This document shows positions 28,072 through 36,193 of a stretch of 64,000 bases of DNA, piece by piece. The stretch is from Dyella sp. BiH032 (GTDB taxonomy: Bacteria; Pseudomonadota; Gammaproteobacteria; Xanthomonadales; Rhodanobacteraceae). The position numbers and the translations under genes were made by a program. The notes under the pieces were generated by a model. The model saw only the letters and a list, made by a program, of their open reading frames with translations. It had not been told where the DNA came from and made no database searches. The DNA is taken from the NCBI RefSeq assembly GCF_031954525.1, contig NZ_CP134867.1, forward strand, positions 1,922,001-1,986,000. Direction: 5' to 3'. The number at the start of each line of letters is the position of its first letter. Position 1 is the first letter of the stretch.

Positions 28072-28868
28072 ACCGCATCGACCGCCGTTTCGAAGCCCTC
28101 AAGGCCGCCGGCCGGACCGGACTGATTCCCTTCGTCACCGCCGGCGATCCTGCACCGGAGCACACGGTGGAACTCATGCACGCGCTCGTCGCGGCGGGCG
28201 CCGACCTGATCGAACTGGGCGTGCCGTTCTCCGATCCGATGGCCGATGGCCCGGTGATCCAGCACGCCAGCGAGCGGGCGATCGCCAAGGGCGTGGGCCT
28301 GGCCGACGTGCTGGGCTGGGTGGCCGACTTCCGTCGCCGCGACGCGGACACGCCGGTCGTGCTGATGGGCTACCTCAATCCGGTGGAGATTCATGGCTAC
28401 GAACGCTTCGCGATCGAGGCGGCCGCCGCTGGCGTGGATGGCGTACTGCTGGTGGATTGCCCGCTGGAAGAATCCGCCGTACTGGGCCCGTTGAAGGCCG
28501 CCGGACTGCGCCAGATCCTGCTGGCGGCGCCGACCACGGCGCCAGAGCGCATGCGCCGGCTGTGCGAGGCTGCGGAAGGTTTTCTGTACTACGTGTCGTT
28601 CGCCGGCATCACCGGCGCGGCGCGATTGAGCCCGGACGAGATCGGCGCGCGCGTCGCGCAGATCCGCCGCGACGCCAGGGCGCCGGTGGCCGTGGGCTTC
28701 GGCGTCCGCGATGCGCAGTCGGCCAAGGCCATTGCGGGTTTCGCCGATGCGGTCGTCATCGGCAGCGCACTGGTCGAACGCCTCGCGGAGGCCGCGAACG
28801 GAGAGGATGCGGCCGCGCGGGCCAGGACGTTCCTGGCGCCGATCCGCGCGGCGCTCGACGGCGGATGA
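28068..28868 (+). CDS. trpA: Tryptophan synthase alpha chain
   Basis: Splits indole-3-glycerol phosphate to indole and glyceraldehyde 3-phosphate, channelling indole to TrpB. The protein is 266 aa (family 260-270). The catalytic Glu lies in [19 protein letters not shown] and the catalytic Asp in VDCPLEES. The loop [11 protein letters not shown] and the glycine-rich GFGVRDAQ phosphate site are present. The 4-bp overlap with trpB sets the start. A 183-bp gap leads to accD. Confidence 0.97.
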   Translation: MNRIDRRFEALKAAGRTGLIPFVTAGDPAPEHTVELMHALVAAGADLIELGVPFSDPMADGPVIQHASERAIAKGVGLADVLGWVADFRRRDADTPVVLMGYLNPVEIHGYERFAIEAAAAGVDGVLLVDCPLEESAVLGPLKAAGLRQILLAAPTTAPERMRRLCEAAEGFLYYVSFAGITGAARLSPDEIGARVAQIRRDARAPVAVGFGVRDAQSAKAIAGFADAVVIGSALVERLAEAANGEDAAARARTFLAPIRAALDGG

Positions 28869-29011
28869 GCCAAAGGAACGTTCACGGCTGAGTTCCGCTG
28901 ATACCACCACGCTGCTGGCATCGGCCCCTGCCCGGGCACCGCAAAAGCGACCGCTGGGGTCCGGGCGAGCCCGGCATACGGCCCCGTACAGGCGGTCAAC
29001 GGCTTCTCGGG

Positions 29012-29017
29012 TAGAAT
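29012..29017 (+). promoter_or_regulatory. possible -10 element of accD
   Basis: TAGAAT within GGGTAGAATCGCCG, 35 bp upstream of the accD ATG. The -35 region is weak, so this is a candidate only. Confidence 0.35.
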
Positions 29018-29051
29018 CGCCGCCTTTCCAGAGGTACGGCTAGGTACGGCT

Positions 29052-29921
29052 ATGAACTGGCTGCAGAAAATCATGACCCCGCGTGTGCGCACGCAGAGTT
29101 CCACCGCCGGCAAGGGCAAGGTGCCGGAGGGCGTGTGGGAAAAGTGCGAGGGCTGCGGCACGGTACTGTATCGACCGGAGCTGGAGCGCAACCTGATGGT
29201 CTGCCCCAAGTGCGGCCATCACCATGCCATCCGCGCGCGGGCGCGCCTGCAGTCCTTCCTGGACGAGGGTTCCGCCCAGGAGCTGTGGGCGAGCATGGAG
29301 CCTACCGACCCGCTGAAGTTCCGCGACTCCAAGAAGTACCGCGATCGCATCGTCACCGCGCAGAAGAACACCGGCGAGAAGGACGCGCTGGTGGCCATGA
29401 ACGGCAAGCTCAAGGGCCGGCCGCTCATGGCCGTCGCGTTCGACTATGCCTTCGTCGGCGGCTCGATGGGCTCGGTAGTGGGCGAGAAGTTCGCGCGCGC
29501 GGCCGAACGCGCGCTGGCCGACGGCAGCGCGCTGGTGTGCTTTTCCGCCACCGGCGGCGCGCGCATGCAGGAGTCGCTGTTCTCGCTGATGCAGATGGCC
29601 AAAACCTCCGCCGCGCTGGCGCGCCTGCGCGACGCCGGCGTGCCGTACATCAGCGTGCTCACCGATCCGACCACCGGCGGCGTGTCCGCCAGCCTGGGCA
29701 TGCTGGGCGATATCAATGTGGCCGAGCCGAAGGCGCTGATCGGCTTCGCCGGTCCGCGCGTGATCGAACAGACCGTGCGCGAGACCCTGCCGGAAGGCTT
29801 CCAGCGCTCGGAGTTCCTGCTGGAGCATGGTGCGATCGATCTGATCGTTGACCGGCGCGAAATGCGGGACAAGCTCGCCGACATGCTTGGCATCCTGGCG
29901 AAGGCGCCGCGCGCGGCCTGA
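29052..29921 (+). CDS. accD: Acetyl-CoA carboxylase carboxyltransferase subunit beta
   Basis: With AccA it transfers carboxyl from biotin to acetyl-CoA, the first committed step of fatty acid synthesis. The protein is 289 aa. The N-terminal zinc ribbon has C32, C35, C51 and C54 (CEGC ... CPKC). The carboxyltransferase crotonase fold carries the [12 protein letters not shown] and [16 protein letters not shown] segments. Position after trpA is standard for Xanthomonadales, but the usual next gene folC is absent: a terminator and then a repeat array follow. Confidence 0.97.
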   Translation: MNWLQKIMTPRVRTQSSTAGKGKVPEGVWEKCEGCGTVLYRPELERNLMVCPKCGHHHAIRARARLQSFLDEGSAQELWASMEPTDPLKFRDSKKYRDRIVTAQKNTGEKDALVAMNGKLKGRPLMAVAFDYAFVGGSMGSVVGEKFARAAERALADGSALVCFSATGGARMQESLFSLMQMAKTSAALARLRDAGVPYISVLTDPTTGGVSASLGMLGDINVAEPKALIGFAGPRVIEQTVRETLPEGFQRSEFLLEHGAIDLIVDRREMRDKLADMLGILAKAPRAA

Positions 29922-29948
29922 GAGGTTTTCCTTCTTTCCCGCGAATCC

Positions 29949-29980
29949 ACGATGCCGCCGCGAGGCGGCATCGTCGTTTT
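29949..29980 (+). terminator. Rho-independent terminator of accD
   Basis: Perfect 11-bp stem ACGATGCCGCC / GGCGGCATCGT with loop GCGA, followed by CGTTTT. It ends 13 bp before the first unit of the repeat array. Confidence 0.85.
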
Positions 29981-29992
29981 CGGGCGCGCCAT

Positions 29993-30612
29993 TTGTCCAC
30001 AGCGGATGTGGATGGCTCGCGGGCGATGCTGTGGAAAAGCCATGCAAGTGATTGAGCGCGTTGTCTGGCCTGCGCGATGCGCAGTCCGTCGCCATAGGCA
30101 TGCGTGGGAAGCGTTGGCGAACTGCTTCGCGCGCGCGTGACGCATGCAGGCGCCTGGCGATACGACGACATCCTCCTGAGGTGTGTTTTCCACAGCCGCT
30201 GTGGATGTTCCTCCGGCGAGCCTGTGGAAAAGGCATCCAAGTGGTTGACGTGCTTATGTCACGCACGCGTTGCCAAATATTTCGTCATGCAGGCGCCGCG
30301 CGGCGCGAGGTTTTCCACAGTCGCTGTGGATTCGGATAGCACAAGTCTGTGGACAAAGCCGGTTGCGATCTTTGGCGACAAGCACTTGGCTTGTGTTGAC
30401 GAGATTTTCGACAACCGGTGCGGGCGCTGCCGCGCGCACGTTTTTCCACAGCGTCTGTGGATGCGCGCTGTGCAAGCTTGTGGACAACCGCGAAGACCGC
30501 CTTTGACAACCGGCACTTGCTACGACATGGCGATGTTTTGCGCAGCATGCGTTGCGCAACCATCGGTTTTCCACAGCGTTTGTGGAGCTGCCTGGGAGAA
30601 GCCTGTGGATAG
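29993..30612. repeat. Array of five 46-bp DnaA-box-like elements
   Basis: Units start at 29993, 30186, 30311, 30442 and 30567, each 46 bp. Every unit has box 1 (TTTTCCACAG; TTGTCCACAG in unit 1), box 2 (an inverted TGTGGA at +14) and box 3 (TGTGGAAAA, TGTGGACAA or TGTGGATAG at +37). These offsets are identical in all five, while the sequence between boxes differs. Boxes 1 and 3 match the DnaA-box consensus TTWTNCACA or the high-GC form TTGTCCACA: six TTTTCCACA, three TTGTCCACA and one CTATCCACA. Box 1 can pair with box 2 (7-bp hairpin, 3-4-nt loop) or box 3 (up to 10 bp). Similar sequence outside the boxes (CATGCAGGCGCC twice, AAGTGRTTGA twice) suggests an old tandem duplication. There is no gene in 29922-30673. 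A DnaA-binding locus is inferred; it is not the dnaA-linked oriC. Confidence 0.85.
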
Positions 30613-30673
30613 GTGGTCTATCTGGCTGATCGCAAAGACGGGTATGACGCCGTGACGACGAATTGCGCAGCGC

Positions 30674-31249
30674 TCAGTGCACCCAGTGCACCGCGGGCAG
30701 CAGCCAGAGCGACAGCGAGCCGAGCGCACCGCCGATGACGGTCGCGGCGAGCACGTCGCTCGGATAGTGCAGGCCGAGTACCACGCGAGAGGCGGCGACC
30801 AGTGCGGTGAATGTCAGCAGCAGTGGCGCGAGCAGCGGGTACCAGGCCAGCGCCACGATGGTGAAGCTCACCGCCTGCAGGGTATGGCCCGAGGGAAAGC
30901 TGAACTCGTCGAGCGGCGGCACGTGTGCGATCACCCCGGGGCAGGCGCGGAAGGGGCGAGGGCGGCGGGTCCAGCGCTTGAGCAGCCGGTACAGCAGCAG
31001 GGCGGTGAGGCCGGTTGCGGCCATCTGCGCGGCGGCGACCAGTCCTCGGCGCCCATCGATCAAGGCCAGGGCCAGCATCAGCGAATACCAGAACACGCCG
31101 TCTCCGAGGCGGCTGATGATGCCGAAGAACACCCCGACGGCGCGGCGCGCGCCCCAATGGTTGGCGGCGACGCAGATGCGCCGGTCGATGGCGAACCGGG
31201 GCCCGGTGGGCGAGAGCTCAGGCGTGTGCAGCGGCGGCAGGGTGTTCAT
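30674..31249 (-). CDS. PAP2 family phosphatase
   Basis: A 191-aa membrane protein with several hydrophobic helices. It has the three phosphatase motifs of the PAP2 superfamily: KRWTRRPRP (near residue 90), PSGH (near 120) and SRVVLGLHYPSD (near 155-166), which place the active site at the periplasmic face. Such enzymes remove phosphate from phosphatidate, undecaprenyl diphosphate or similar lipids. AAGGAG 7 bp before the ATG supports this start although it overlaps the glycosyltransferase gene by 32 bp. Co-transcription with that gene suggests a role in a glycolipid pathway, but the substrate is unproven. Confidence 0.9.
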   Translation of the reverse strand: MNTLPPLHTPELSPTGPRFAIDRRICVAANHWGARRAVGVFFGIISRLGDGVFWYSLMLALALIDGRRGLVAAAQMAATGLTALLLYRLLKRWTRRPRPFRACPGVIAHVPPLDEFSFPSGHTLQAVSFTIVALAWYPLLAPLLLTFTALVAASRVVLGLHYPSDVLAATVIGGALGSLSLWLLPAVHWVH

Positions 31250-32378
31250 CGCTGTGCTCCTTGGCCAGGGTGCGCAACAGGGATTCGAAATCGCGGATCA
31301 CCGCGTCAGGCGAAAGGCTGGCGATGCTCGCCTGGGCCGCGCGCCCCATGTGGCGGATCAGGCTGGCATTGGCCGCGAGGGTGGCGGCGGCTTCGATGAA
31401 GGCGCGTTCTTCGCCCGGGGCGATGCGGTAGCCGTTGGTGCCGGACACCAGGTGCTCGCGCGCGGCGCCTTCCTCATAGGCGACCACCGGCAGGCCGGCG
31501 GCCAGCGCTTCCAGGATCACGTTGCCGAAGGTTTCGCTCAGGCTGGGGAAGGGGAACAGGTCGGCGCTGGCGTAGTGGCGCGCGAGGGCTTCCCCACGCT
31601 GCACGCCGGCGAAGATGAAGTCGGGATGCGCCGCTTCCAGCGCCGCGCGGGAAGGACCGTCGCCCACCCACACATAGCGGGCCTTGGGCACTTCGCGCTG
31701 GATCGCGCGGAAGGCGCGGACCGCCAGGTCCAGGTTCTTTTCCGGCGCGATGCGTCCGACATAGAGCACCACAGGCGTATTGCCGTCTACGCCCCAGGAT
31801 GCGCGCAGTTCGGCGTCGCGGTACCGGGGGTGGAATAGCTGTGTATCCACCGCGCGGCGGAGCAAGCGTGCGGAGTCCACGCCGAGCGCGGCCAGCTCGT
31901 TCGCCAGCGCCTCCGTGGGCACCAGCGTGGCGGCCGCGCGGCGATGGAAGCGGCGCAGGTAGCCGCGCACGATCGGGGTCAGGAACCCTACGCCGTAGTG
32001 GTTGGCGTAGGTGTCGAAGCGGGTGTGGAAGCCGGTCGCCGCCGGGATGCCCAGGCTGTTGGCTGCGCGCACCGCGGACCAGCCGAGAGGGCCTTCGGTC
32101 GCGACATAGATGGCGTCCGGACGAAGGCGGCCCCAGCGCTCGCGCAGCGCACGGCCGGCCGGCAGACCGAAACGCAGGCCTGGATAGCGGGGCAGGGCCG
32201 CGCCGCGCATCTCGACGGCGAAGATGCCGGGCTCGTCGCGAAAAGGCTCGGCCTGGCGCGGCCGGATCAGTTCGACGGTATGGCCGCGTGCGGCGAGGCC
32301 GGCAGCGAGGCTGTGCACGGTGAGTGCGACCCCGTTGATTTCCGGCGGATAAGTCTCAGTGACGATGCCGATGCGCAT
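31218..32378 (-). CDS. Glycosyltransferase family 1 (GT4-type)
   Basis: A 386-aa GT-B glycosyltransferase. The start MRIGIVTETYPPEINGVALT and the segment GFHTRFDTYANHYG resemble GDP-mannose-dependent mannosyltransferases and SqdX-type enzymes that build glycolipids. The C-terminal domain has VVLYVGRIAPEKNLDLAVRA and the donor-site E-x7-E region (FPSLSETFGNVILEALAAG). It ends in an alanine/histidine tail overlapping the PAP2 phosphatase gene. The in-frame extension upstream of 32378 lacks similarity. Donor and acceptor sugars cannot be read from sequence; a membrane glycolipid product is the best guess. Confidence 0.88.
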   Translation of the reverse strand: MRIGIVTETYPPEINGVALTVHSLAAGLAARGHTVELIRPRQAEPFRDEPGIFAVEMRGAALPRYPGLRFGLPAGRALRERWGRLRPDAIYVATEGPLGWSAVRAANSLGIPAATGFHTRFDTYANHYGVGFLTPIVRGYLRRFHRRAAATLVPTEALANELAALGVDSARLLRRAVDTQLFHPRYRDAELRASWGVDGNTPVVLYVGRIAPEKNLDLAVRAFRAIQREVPKARYVWVGDGPSRAALEAAHPDFIFAGVQRGEALARHYASADLFPFPSLSETFGNVILEALAAGLPVVAYEEGAAREHLVSGTNGYRIAPGEERAFIEAAATLAANASLIRHMGRAAQASIASLSPDAVIRDFESLLRTLAKEHSDEHPAAAAHA

Positions 32379-32545
32379 GGCGATACCTGTGCTGGCCCGG
32401 CACAGCTTCGTCTCCAGGCGTTGCGGCGCCATGGCGCGTTCATGACGCCCGCGTTACGCCCGCCGCGCGATGCGGCGCCGTTGAGCCTCTTGCGGATGAC
32501 GATGCGCTTACACTGGCGGTCCCTTCACGCACGGAGATCCTTTCG

Positions 32546-32983
32546 ATGAAGCGCATCCTGCTTGCTCTGGCTCTCGCCCCGGCCCTGGCCGCCGCCGCGT
32601 TCGCCGCCGACGCCCCCGGGCTGCCGGTCACCAAGGCTCCCGCCGGCGCCGAGGTGTACATCATCGCCCCGAAGGACGGCGCCACCGTGGGCCCGGAATT
32701 CACCGTGAGCTTCGGCCTCAAGGGCATGGGCGTGGCCCCGGCCGGCGTGAAGAAGGAAGGGACTGGCCACCACCACCTGCTGGTCGACGTGAAGGACCTG
32801 CCGGCCGCCGGCCAGCCGATTCCCAAGGACGAGAATCACGTCCACTTCGGCAATGGCCAGACCGAGACCACGGTGAAGCTCAAGCCGGGTACCCACACCC
32901 TGCAGCTGGAGTTGGCCGACGAGAACCACGTGCCATTCGACCCGCCGGTGGTGTCCAAGAAGATCACTGTGCATGTGAAATAA
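32546..32983 (+). CDS. DUF4399 domain-containing periplasmic protein
   Basis: A 145-aa exported protein: signal peptide to about residue 21 (MKRILLALALAPALAAAAFA), then a domain of DUF4399 type with VYIIAPKDGATVGPEFTVSF, GTGHHHLLVD and the conserved FGNGQTE...LKPGTHTLQL. The HHH cluster and the repeated His near the end may bind a metal, but the function is unknown. GGAGATCC precedes the ATG. It is divergent from the glycosyltransferase gene and followed by a GC-rich hairpin shared with the convergent next gene. Confidence 0.85.
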   Translation: MKRILLALALAPALAAAAFAADAPGLPVTKAPAGAEVYIIAPKDGATVGPEFTVSFGLKGMGVAPAGVKKEGTGHHHLLVDVKDLPAAGQPIPKDENHVHFGNGQTETTVKLKPGTHTLQLELADENHVPFDPPVVSKKITVHVK

Positions 32984-32989
32984 CGGGCC

Positions 32990-33014
32990 GGCCGGCCGCC
33001 ATGCGCGGCCGGCC
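32990..33014. terminator. GC-rich hairpin between convergent genes
   Basis: Perfect 10-bp stem GGCCGGCCGC / GCGGCCGGCC with a 5-nt loop, just after the DUF4399 stop and before the stop of the convergent gene. There is no T-run. Confidence 0.6.
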
Positions 33015-33028
33015 TTCCGCGGACGCGT

Positions 33029-33817
33029 TCAGCGCCCGAAGAACATCGCCACGCCGATGCCGGCTTCCCAGATCGGCGCGTGGCCACCGAGTCGGTGGCG
33101 GAACCATCCGTCGAACTGGAGGTTCGCCAGCGGCTGCCAGGCCAGCCCAGCACCGGCGGCGCTGCCGAAACCCTGGCCCGCATCGTGCTCGAACGAAGCT
33201 TCCGCATAGCCGCTCACCTGCGGGTCGAACTGGTAGCCGACGCTGGGCGCGAGCTGCTGGCTGTCCCGGCTGCCGCTGTGCTGCCATTGGGCGTAATAGC
33301 CGAAGCTCACGCGGCTGCCGGTCTGCTGGGTGACGTCGAGGCCGAGCGTGTAGGCGGGATGGTCATTGCGGAACGCTGCAGCGCCGTCGGTGAACTCCGC
33401 CGTCCCGAGCAGGCCCCAGGACCAGATGTCGCCGTTCACCGGCACCCATTTCAGGCCCAGCGTGGTATCGCCGCGCCCGTTCACCGCCGGCTGCCCGGTC
33501 TGCCGCAGGCGGTTGTAGGGCGTGCCGCCCAGCTGCAGCTCGGTACCGCCGCCCAGCCCCAGGCGCAGCAGGCTGTCGTAGGCATAGAGATCGCTGGTGA
33601 CGCCGGCGCCGCGCTGGCGGCTCCAGTCGGGCAAGCCCTGTTCGTAGGCGAACTGGCCCGCGTGCAGTGGGTTGGTGGCGAAGCCGATGCCGGGGCGATC
33701 GAAGCCGGGGGCGTCGTCGGCATCGGCGGCTATCGCGATGGCGGCGCCCAGGACGATCGCGACCGTCCGCCGTGGCAGCGAGGCGCGGTGCCACCGGCCG
33801 ATTCGGCTAAAATCCAT
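33029..33817 (-). CDS. Outer-membrane transporter-like beta-barrel protein
   Basis: A 262-aa protein with a basic N-terminus and hydrophobic segment ([16 protein letters not shown]), read as a signal peptide. The rest has alternating hydrophobic residues and aromatic girdles ([43 protein letters not shown]) and ends in phenylalanine-rich GVAMFFGR, as outer-membrane barrels do. It resembles the MetA-pathway/phenol-degradation transporter family. I start at MDFSRIGRW (33817). The longer open frame overlaps gltX on the other strand and is unlikely. Divergent from gltX with 31 bp between. Substrate unknown. Confidence 0.72.
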   Translation of the reverse strand: MDFSRIGRWHRASLPRRTVAIVLGAAIAIAADADDAPGFDRPGIGFATNPLHAGQFAYEQGLPDWSRQRGAGVTSDLYAYDSLLRLGLGGGTELQLGGTPYNRLRQTGQPAVNGRGDTTLGLKWVPVNGDIWSWGLLGTAEFTDGAAAFRNDHPAYTLGLDVTQQTGSRVSFGYYAQWQHSGSRDSQQLAPSVGYQFDPQVSGYAEASFEHDAGQGFGSAAGAGLAWQPLANLQFDGWFRHRLGGHAPIWEAGIGVAMFFGR

Positions 33818-33848
33818 CGCTTCGCTCCGCGCTTTCCAAGACACCCTG

Positions 33849-35249
33849 ATGACCGTCCGCACCCGTTTCGCCCCCAGTCCCACCGGTTTCCTGCACATCG
33901 GCGGCGCCCGCACCGCGCTTTACTGCTGGCTGGAGGCGCGCCGCCGCGGCGGCCAGTTCGTGCTGCGCATCGAGGATACCGACCGAGAGCGGTCCACGCA
34001 GGAGGCCGTGCAGGCGATCCTCGACGGCATGAGCTGGCTGGGCCTCGTCCACGATGAAGGCCCCATCTACCAGACGCATCGCCTGGAGCGCTACAAGCAG
34101 GTGGCCGAGGATCTGCTCAAGGCGGGGAAGGCCTATTACGCCTACGAGACGAAGGAAGAGATCGAGGCGATGCGCGAGGCCGCCATGGCGCGCGGCGAGA
34201 AGCCCCGCTACAACGGCTATTACCGTGATCGCAACGAGCCCTATCGCGACGATCCCAACCGCGTGATCCGCTTCAAGAACCCGCTGGAAGGCTCGGTGGT
34301 GTTCGAGGACAAGGTGAAAGGCCGCGTGGAGTGGGCCAACGCGGAGTTGGACGACCTGGTGATCTTCCGCTCCGACGGCTGGCCGACCTACAACTTCGCC
34401 GTGGTGGTGGACGACATCGACATGGGCATCACCGAGGTGATCCGCGGCGACGACCACGTCAACAACACGCCGCGCCAGATCAACATCTACCATGCGCTGG
34501 GCGCGCCGGTACCGGAGTTCGCGCACCTGCCGATGATCCTCGGTCCCGATGGACAGAAGCTCAGCAAGCGCCACGGTGCGGTGAGCGTGATGCAGTATCG
34601 CGATGACGGCTTCCTGCCGCATGCACTGCTGAACTACCTGGTGCGTCTGGGCTGGTCGCACGGCGACCAGGAGATCTTCTCGCAGCAGGAGATGATCGAT
34701 CTGTTCGACATCGCCGACGTCAACAAGGCCGCGTCTCGCTTTGATGTCACCAAGCTGTCCTGGCTCAACCAGCATTATCTGAAGACCGACGACCCGCAGG
34801 CGATCGCGCCCGAGTTCGAATACCAGCTGCGACTGGCCGGTATTGACTACAGCAAGGGGCCGGCGCCGGCCGACGTGATCGTCGCGCTGCGCGATCGCGT
34901 GCAGACGCTGAAGGAAATGGCCGAGCGCGCGAAGATCTGGTACGGGCCGATCGCCGAATGGGATGACAAGGCCGTGGCCAAGCATCTGCAGAACGACAGC
35001 GCGGTGAAGGTGCTCGACGAGGCCAAGACGTTGTTCGCCGAGTGCGAATGGACGCCCGAAGCCATCCACCAGTCCGTGGAGCAGATCGCGGCGAAGCTGG
35101 AGCTGGGCATGGGCAAGATCGCCCAGCCGTTGCGCGTGGCGATGACCGGCACGCAGGTGTCGCCGTCGATCGATCACACGGTGTTCCTGGCTGGCCGCGC
35201 GGAGGCGCTGCGTCGCATCGACGACGCGATCGTGCGCGCGCAGGGATAA
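33849..35249 (+). CDS. gltX: Glutamyl-tRNA synthetase
   Basis: Charges tRNA-Glu; class I synthetase with Rossmann catalytic domain. The protein is 466 aa. The HIGH motif appears as [11 protein letters not shown] near residue 15 and the KMSKS motif as KLSKRHG near residue 240. The C-terminal helical anticodon-binding domain is complete, ending [16 protein letters not shown] at 33849 gives the standard N-terminus [14 protein letters not shown]. No gene for a GatCAB-type transamidase is nearby, so discriminating or non-discriminating type cannot be told from context. Confidence 0.98.
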   Translation: MTVRTRFAPSPTGFLHIGGARTALYCWLEARRRGGQFVLRIEDTDRERSTQEAVQAILDGMSWLGLVHDEGPIYQTHRLERYKQVAEDLLKAGKAYYAYETKEEIEAMREAAMARGEKPRYNGYYRDRNEPYRDDPNRVIRFKNPLEGSVVFEDKVKGRVEWANAELDDLVIFRSDGWPTYNFAVVVDDIDMGITEVIRGDDHVNNTPRQINIYHALGAPVPEFAHLPMILGPDGQKLSKRHGAVSVMQYRDDGFLPHALLNYLVRLGWSHGDQEIFSQQEMIDLFDIADVNKAASRFDVTKLSWLNQHYLKTDDPQAIAPEFEYQLRLAGIDYSKGPAPADVIVALRDRVQTLKEMAERAKIWYGPIAEWDDKAVAKHLQNDSAVKVLDEAKTLFAECEWTPEAIHQSVEQIAAKLELGMGKIAQPLRVAMTGTQVSPSIDHTVFLAGRAEALRRIDDAIVRAQG

Positions 35250-35263
35250 GGCCCGTCGGCCCC

Positions 35264-35533
35264 GTGGAAGAACTGCTCGCCAGAGCCACTCAGGGGGTGG
35301 ATCTCGATGCGCCCGACGCCAGCTGGCGCATCTTCTGGAACCTGATGGGCATGGTGCCGTGGACGGCGCTTTTCTGGTGGTCGCTGGTGTTCCTGGCCGT
35401 CGGCGCACTGCTGGGCTGGTGGCGGGGCCGGCTGTGGGAAGGCGTGGTCTGGGCGGCCGTGCTGGGGCCGATCGGATGGATCGTGATCCTCGCGCGCCCG
35501 CGCCGGGCTACGCCGCCACGGTTGCCGCGCTGA
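35264..35533 (+). CDS. Small two-helix membrane protein
   Basis: An 89-aa protein starting at a GTG (35264), 14 bp after gltX. A short acidic amphipathic N-terminus (VEELLARATQGVDLDAPDAS) is followed by two transmembrane helices (about residues 36-54 and 64-83; the second contains VVWAAVLGPIGWIVIL) with a basic WWRGRLW turn between. The C-terminal ARPRR is basic, which suggests cytoplasmic termini. The same kind of gene occurs between gltX and a Fur-family gene in related genomes, from memory. Function unknown. Confidence 0.72.
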   Translation: MEELLARATQGVDLDAPDASWRIFWNLMGMVPWTALFWWSLVFLAVGALLGWWRGRLWEGVVWAAVLGPIGWIVILARPRRATPPRLPR

Positions 35534-35589
35534 TGGGCAGCGAAGGCCTTGACGCGCGGGGGTGTATCATCCGCCCCGAGGTGATTCCA

Positions 35590-36072
35590 TTGAGCCATTC
35601 CGCCGCCGACAAGACGCATGTCCACCATCACCACGACGACGCCAAGAGCTTCGTACGTGCGGTCGAACATGTCAGCGAAGAGCGCGGGCTGCGCCTGACG
35701 CCGCTGCGCAAGGAAGTGCTGGAACTGGTGGCCGCCGCGGGCAAGCCGGTGAAGGCCTACGACCTGCTGGATCTGCTGCGCGAGCGGCACGGCAATGCGG
35801 CGCCGCCCACGGTCTATCGTGCGCTGGATTTCCTGCTGGAACACGGCTTCATCCACAAGCTCGAATCGATCAACGCCTTCGTCTCGTGCCACCATCCGGC
35901 GGAGGCGCACCAGGTACCGTTCCTGATCTGCGACGTGTGCTCGAGTGCCCAGGAGGTCTGCGACGAGCGCGTAGCCGAACTGATCGAAGCGCAGGCCAAG
36001 GCCTTCGGTTTCCGCCCGCAGGCGCAGACGCTGGAAGTGCACGGGGTCTGCAAGAACTGCCGCAAGAGTTGA
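35590..36072 (+). CDS. zur: Fur-family zinc uptake regulator (Zur-like)
   Basis: A 160-aa Fur-family repressor that in its zinc-bound form shuts down zinc-uptake genes. The winged-helix region is at about residues 20-95 (LRLTPLRKEVLELVAAAGKP, PPTVYRALDFLLEHGFIHKL). Metal sites include a His-rich N-terminus (HVHHHHDD), the CHHPAEAHQVPFLICDVC segment and the C-terminal CKNC; the paired Cys-x2-Cys are the structural zinc site of Zur. I choose the TTG at 35590 because GAGGTGA lies 5 bp before it; a GTG at 35581 is the alternative. The neighbouring TonB receptor with a Zur-box-like site, MerC-like and CDF genes support Zur over Fur. Confidence 0.87.
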   Translation: MSHSAADKTHVHHHHDDAKSFVRAVEHVSEERGLRLTPLRKEVLELVAAAGKPVKAYDLLDLLRERHGNAAPPTVYRALDFLLEHGFIHKLESINAFVSCHHPAEAHQVPFLICDVCSSAQEVCDERVAELIEAQAKAFGFRPQAQTLEVHGVCKNCRKS

Positions 36073-36110
36073 GCGCGGCGCTCGGCCAGATCCGGAGCAA
36101 GGATGAAGAT

Positions 36111-36138
36111 GCGGGGCGCGATGGACATCGCGCCCCGC
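36111..36138. terminator. hairpin between convergent zur and TonB receptor genes
   Basis: Perfect 12-bp stem GCGGGGCGCGAT / ATCGCGCCCCGC with loop GGAC, followed by GTGTTTCGG. It sits between the two stop codons and can serve both strands. Confidence 0.75.
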
Positions 36139-36193
36139 GTGTTTCGGCGGCGGCAGAGGGGGAGAGAGGAGTACCGCCGCCGAGAACCCGGAA

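Noticed and set aside
29993..30612. CRISPR array
   Set aside because: The units are palindromic box clusters at uneven spacing (125-193 bp) with no uniform direct repeat or spacer length, and no cas genes are present.
29993..30612. Chromosomal origin oriC
   Set aside because: Although DnaA-box-like motifs are abundant, there is no dnaA, dnaN or rpmH nearby and no clear AT-rich unwinding stretch. I treat it as a DnaA-box-like cluster, not oriC.
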